64,000 nt of DNA from UBA4781 sp963556045 (lineage in GTDB: Bacteria; Chloroflexota; Anaerolineae; Anaerolineales; Anaerolineaceae): the NCBI GenBank assembly GCA_963556045.3, contig CAUVYA020000002.1, positions 1,240,001 to 1,304,000 of the forward strand, in the 5' to 3' direction. The notes under the pieces are model-generated. The model was given only the letters and a program-made list of their open reading frames with translations. It ran no database searches and was not told where the DNA came from. Made by a program: the position numbers and the translations under genes. Each line of letters opens with the position of its first letter. Position 1 is the stretch's first letter. This document shows, one piece after another, positions 61,953 through 64,000 of the stretch.

Positions 61953-64000
61953 ATGTCAGATAAAATAGAATCCATTATCGAGGGAATGAGCCTCGAGGAA
62001 AAAGCAGCCCTGTGCACCGGCGCCAGTTCATGGACGACAACTCCGATAGAACGCCTTGGTGTTCCGGAGTTAACCGTTGCCGATGGACCACACGGCGTAC
62101 GGCGTGTTGCCGATAAGGATGACCTTATCCTTGACAGCCTGCCGGCTACCTGCTTCCCGACCGCGTCCTGTGTTGCGTCATCATGGAATTCTGATCTCAT
62201 TAAAAAGATGGGGCAGGCGATAGCAGAAGAAGCTATTGCACTGGGCGTTGATGTCGTTCTCGGACCTGGAGTCAACATCAAGCGCACCCCACTGGGGGGA
62301 CGCAATTTTGAGTATTTCTCCGAAGATCCATATCTGGCAGGTGAAATGGCTGCCAGCTTCATCCAGGGCGTACAAAGCAAAGGCATCGGCACATCCTTAA
62401 AACATTATGCCGTCAACAATCAGGAAACGCAGCGCATGACCATCAATGCCAAAGTAGATGAACGCGCTCTGTGCGAGATCTATCTGTGTGGGTTTGAGAA
62501 AGCGGTAAAAACCTCCAAACCATGGACGGTGATGTGCGCATACAACAAGACCAACGGCAAATATGGGTCTGAAAATGACACTTTTTTAATTGATATTCTC
62601 AAGAAGGAATGGGGGTTTGATGGATTTGTGGTGTCAGACTGGACGGCAGTGCACGACCGCGTCAAATCCATCAAAGCCGGATTGGATCTGGAAATGCCCG
62701 GACCGAGAGATCTGAGGGTGAAAGCAGTCATTGAGGCAGTACGGTCGGGCTTGCTGGAAGAAGCTCAGTTGAATGAATCTGTGCGCCGCATCTTGAGAAT
62801 CGCTTTCGAAGCGGCAAAAACACCAAAAGGGGGTTCCTTTGACGAAGCGGCGCACCATGCTCTGGCGCGTCACATCGCAGCAGAAGGCATGGTCTTGTTG
62901 AAAAATAACGGCATCCTGCCCCTAAAAGAGCAGAAAAAGATCGCCGTGATCGGGCTGTCTGCGCAGAAAGCGTATTTCCAGGGCGGGGGCAGCTCCCATA
63001 TCAATCCCATACAAGTGGACGTTCCTTTTGTGGAATTGCAAAAAAGCGCCCCTGCATCAACTACGTTCAGTACCTGTGACGGATATTCAGAGAACGATGA
63101 ATTCAGCCAGCCGCTCATTGACGAAGCGGTCAGGGAAGCCGGCGCTGCTGAAGCGGCTCTGCTCTATCTTTCTCTTCCAGCGACCAAAGAATCGGAAGGC
63201 TATGACCGTTCCGACCTTGACCTAACCGCACAGCAGATAGCGCTGATCAAAGCAGTATCGGCAGTCCAGCCGAACACGGTCGTGATCCTCAATAACGGTT
63301 CTCCGATAGTAATGGGCGATTGGATCGACAGCGTCGCGGCTGTTTTGGAAGGCTGGATGATGGGACAGGCAGGAGGGGGAGCCATTGCGGATATTGTGTA
63401 TGGAAAAGTGAATCCATCCGGCAAACTGGCAGAGACTTTCCCGTTTCGATTGGTAGATACACCGGCGTACATCAACTTCCCCGGGGAGAATCACGAGGTA
63501 CGCTACGGGGAAGGCATCTTCGTCGGGTATCGTTATTATGACAGGAAAGAAGCCGCGGTGCAGTTCCCGTTTGGCTACGGGTTGAGCTATACATCTTTCG
63601 AGTACAGCAATCCCACCGTTTCAGCTACAACCTTCAAAGACACGGATGGCGTCAGCGTTTCAGTGGATGTGACCAACACCGGTGATGTCGCCGGCAAAGA
63701 GATCGTTCAGGTATACGTCCATGATTGTGATGCAACCCTGGTGCGACCACTCAAAGAACTCAAGGGCTTCGCAAAAGTGGAACTCAAACCCGGTGAAACA
63801 CAAACCGTTACCATCGCTCTCGATTTTCGAGCGTTCGCCTACTATCATCCTGAATATGCCAAGTGGATCACCGAAGATGGGGATTTCGAGATCTTGATCG
63901 GCTCCTCATCAGCCGATATTCGCTGCACTCAGAAGGTCAGGCTTGAATCAACGCTGGCATTGCCCAGCCTTCTCAATGCCGAGTCAACCCTGCATGATTG
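61953..64000 (+). CDS. GH3 beta-glucosidase, truncated by the right edge
   Basis: The reading frame is open for 682 codons to the end of the window. It shows both GH3 domains: the barrel with TVADGPHGVRRV, KHYAVNNQET and nucleophile Asp229 in FVVSDWTAVHD, and the alpha/beta sandwich with EGMVLLKNNGILPL and LNNGSPIVM. A C-terminal fibronectin type III-like domain starts near residue 560 (VSVSVDVTNTGDVAGKEIVQVYV). No signal peptide is present. It should release glucose or mannose from the non-reducing end of imported oligosaccharides. AGGAGA lies seven bases before ATG, 17 bp after the GH2 stop codon. The C-terminal end is outside the window. Confidence 0.95.
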   Translation, partial: MSDKIESIIEGMSLEEKAALCTGASSWTTTPIERLGVPELTVADGPHGVRRVADKDDLILDSLPATCFPTASCVASSWNSDLIKKMGQAIAEEAIALGVDVVLGPGVNIKRTPLGGRNFEYFSEDPYLAGEMAASFIQGVQSKGIGTSLKHYAVNNQETQRMTINAKVDERALCEIYLCGFEKAVKTSKPWTVMCAYNKTNGKYGSENDTFLIDILKKEWGFDGFVVSDWTAVHDRVKSIKAGLDLEMPGPRDLRVKAVIEAVRSGLLEEAQLNESVRRILRIAFEAAKTPKGGSFDEAAHHALARHIAAEGMVLLKNNGILPLKEQKKIAVIGLSAQKAYFQGGGSSHINPIQVDVPFVELQKSAPASTTFSTCDGYSENDEFSQPLIDEAVREAGAAEAALLYLSLPATKESEGYDRSDLDLTAQQIALIKAVSAVQPNTVVILNNGSPIVMGDWIDSVAAVLEGWMMGQAGGGAIADIVYGKVNPSGKLAETFPFRLVDTPAYINFPGENHEVRYGEGIFVGYRYYDRKEAAVQFPFGYGLSYTSFEYSNPTVSATTFKDTDGVSVSVDVTNTGDVAGKEIVQVYVHDCDATLVRPLKELKGFAKVELKPGETQTVTIALDFRAFAYYHPEYAKWITEDGDFEILIGSSSADIRCTQKVRLESTLALPSLLNAESTLHD

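Noticed and set aside
1..64000. tRNA, rRNA, CRISPR, insertion sequence or phage features
   Set aside because: Reading both strands by eye showed no tRNA-like cloverleaf, no regular repeat-spacer array and no transposase or integrase reading frame.

Overview
The window (64 kb, moderate GC by eye, strong Shine-Dalgarno sites, lipobox lipoproteins with Glu/Pro/Thr-rich linkers, single-strand runs of sugar and nucleoside catabolic genes) looks like a free-living or gut/digester-type heterotroph of the Chloroflexota, probably class Anaerolineae. This is an inference from gene styles (LVIVD plus CSLREAI-type beta-helix proteins, family-5 solute-binding lipoproteins with VEEP linkers, GH57, BMP nucleoside transporters); no rRNA, tRNA or other marker is present to prove it. 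There are no IS elements, CRISPR arrays or prophage.

Layout. (1) 1-5.9 kb: an alpha-mannoside PTS locus on the minus strand (GH38 hydrolase, EIIB, EIIC, the operon continuing off the left edge), divergent from a Gfo/Idh/MocA oxidoreductase. (2) 5.9-22.7 kb: housekeeping and cell-surface genes: a small membrane protein, a lipoprotein, a Na/Pi cotransporter, an isochorismatase-like hydrolase, an MFS exporter, a transglutaminase-like protein, an ABC-2 exporter operon with a promoter and an early terminator in its leader, small hypothetical genes, a repeat-rich beta-propeller-like lipoprotein and a GH13 amylase lipoprotein.

(3) 22.9-42.0 kb: a large minus-strand nucleoside/phosphosugar catabolic region. 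A BMP-type nucleoside ABC transporter (binding lipoprotein, double ATPase, two permeases) runs directly into a TrpF-like barrel lacking the catalytic Cys, a PfkB kinase, YjbQ, two nucleoside hydrolases, a second PfkB kinase, a SIS-domain sugar-phosphate enzyme, a BtpA/SgcQ barrel and a third PfkB protein with Asn in place of the catalytic Asp. Upstream lie an M42 peptidase, a LacI regulator with its own palindromic operators, a PurD-like ATP-grasp enzyme coupled to a GntR/UTRA regulator, a lipoprotein with a molybdopterin-domain look preceded by a probable molybdenum-cofactor riboswitch, and a nucleoside phosphorylase. The set suggests uptake, deglycosylation and phosphorylation of nucleosides or nucleoside-like glycosides, with several enzymes that do not fit the standard ribose route. 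This is the best candidate for an undescribed pathway.

(4) 42.2-49.4 kb: an MsbA-like ABC exporter, a 1225-residue secreted LVIVD/beta-helix protein and a GH57 enzyme. (5) 49.5-64 kb: a beta-mannoside/beta-glucoside utilisation locus: a BadF-type sugar kinase divergent from a LacI regulator, an Opp/Dpp-type oligosaccharide ABC transporter (five genes), an MFS permease, a GH2 beta-mannosidase and a GH3 beta-glucosidase cut by the right edge. Three copies of a TTGGGAGCG(T/A)TCCCAA operator sit at the regulator promoter and before the transporter, tying the locus into one regulon.
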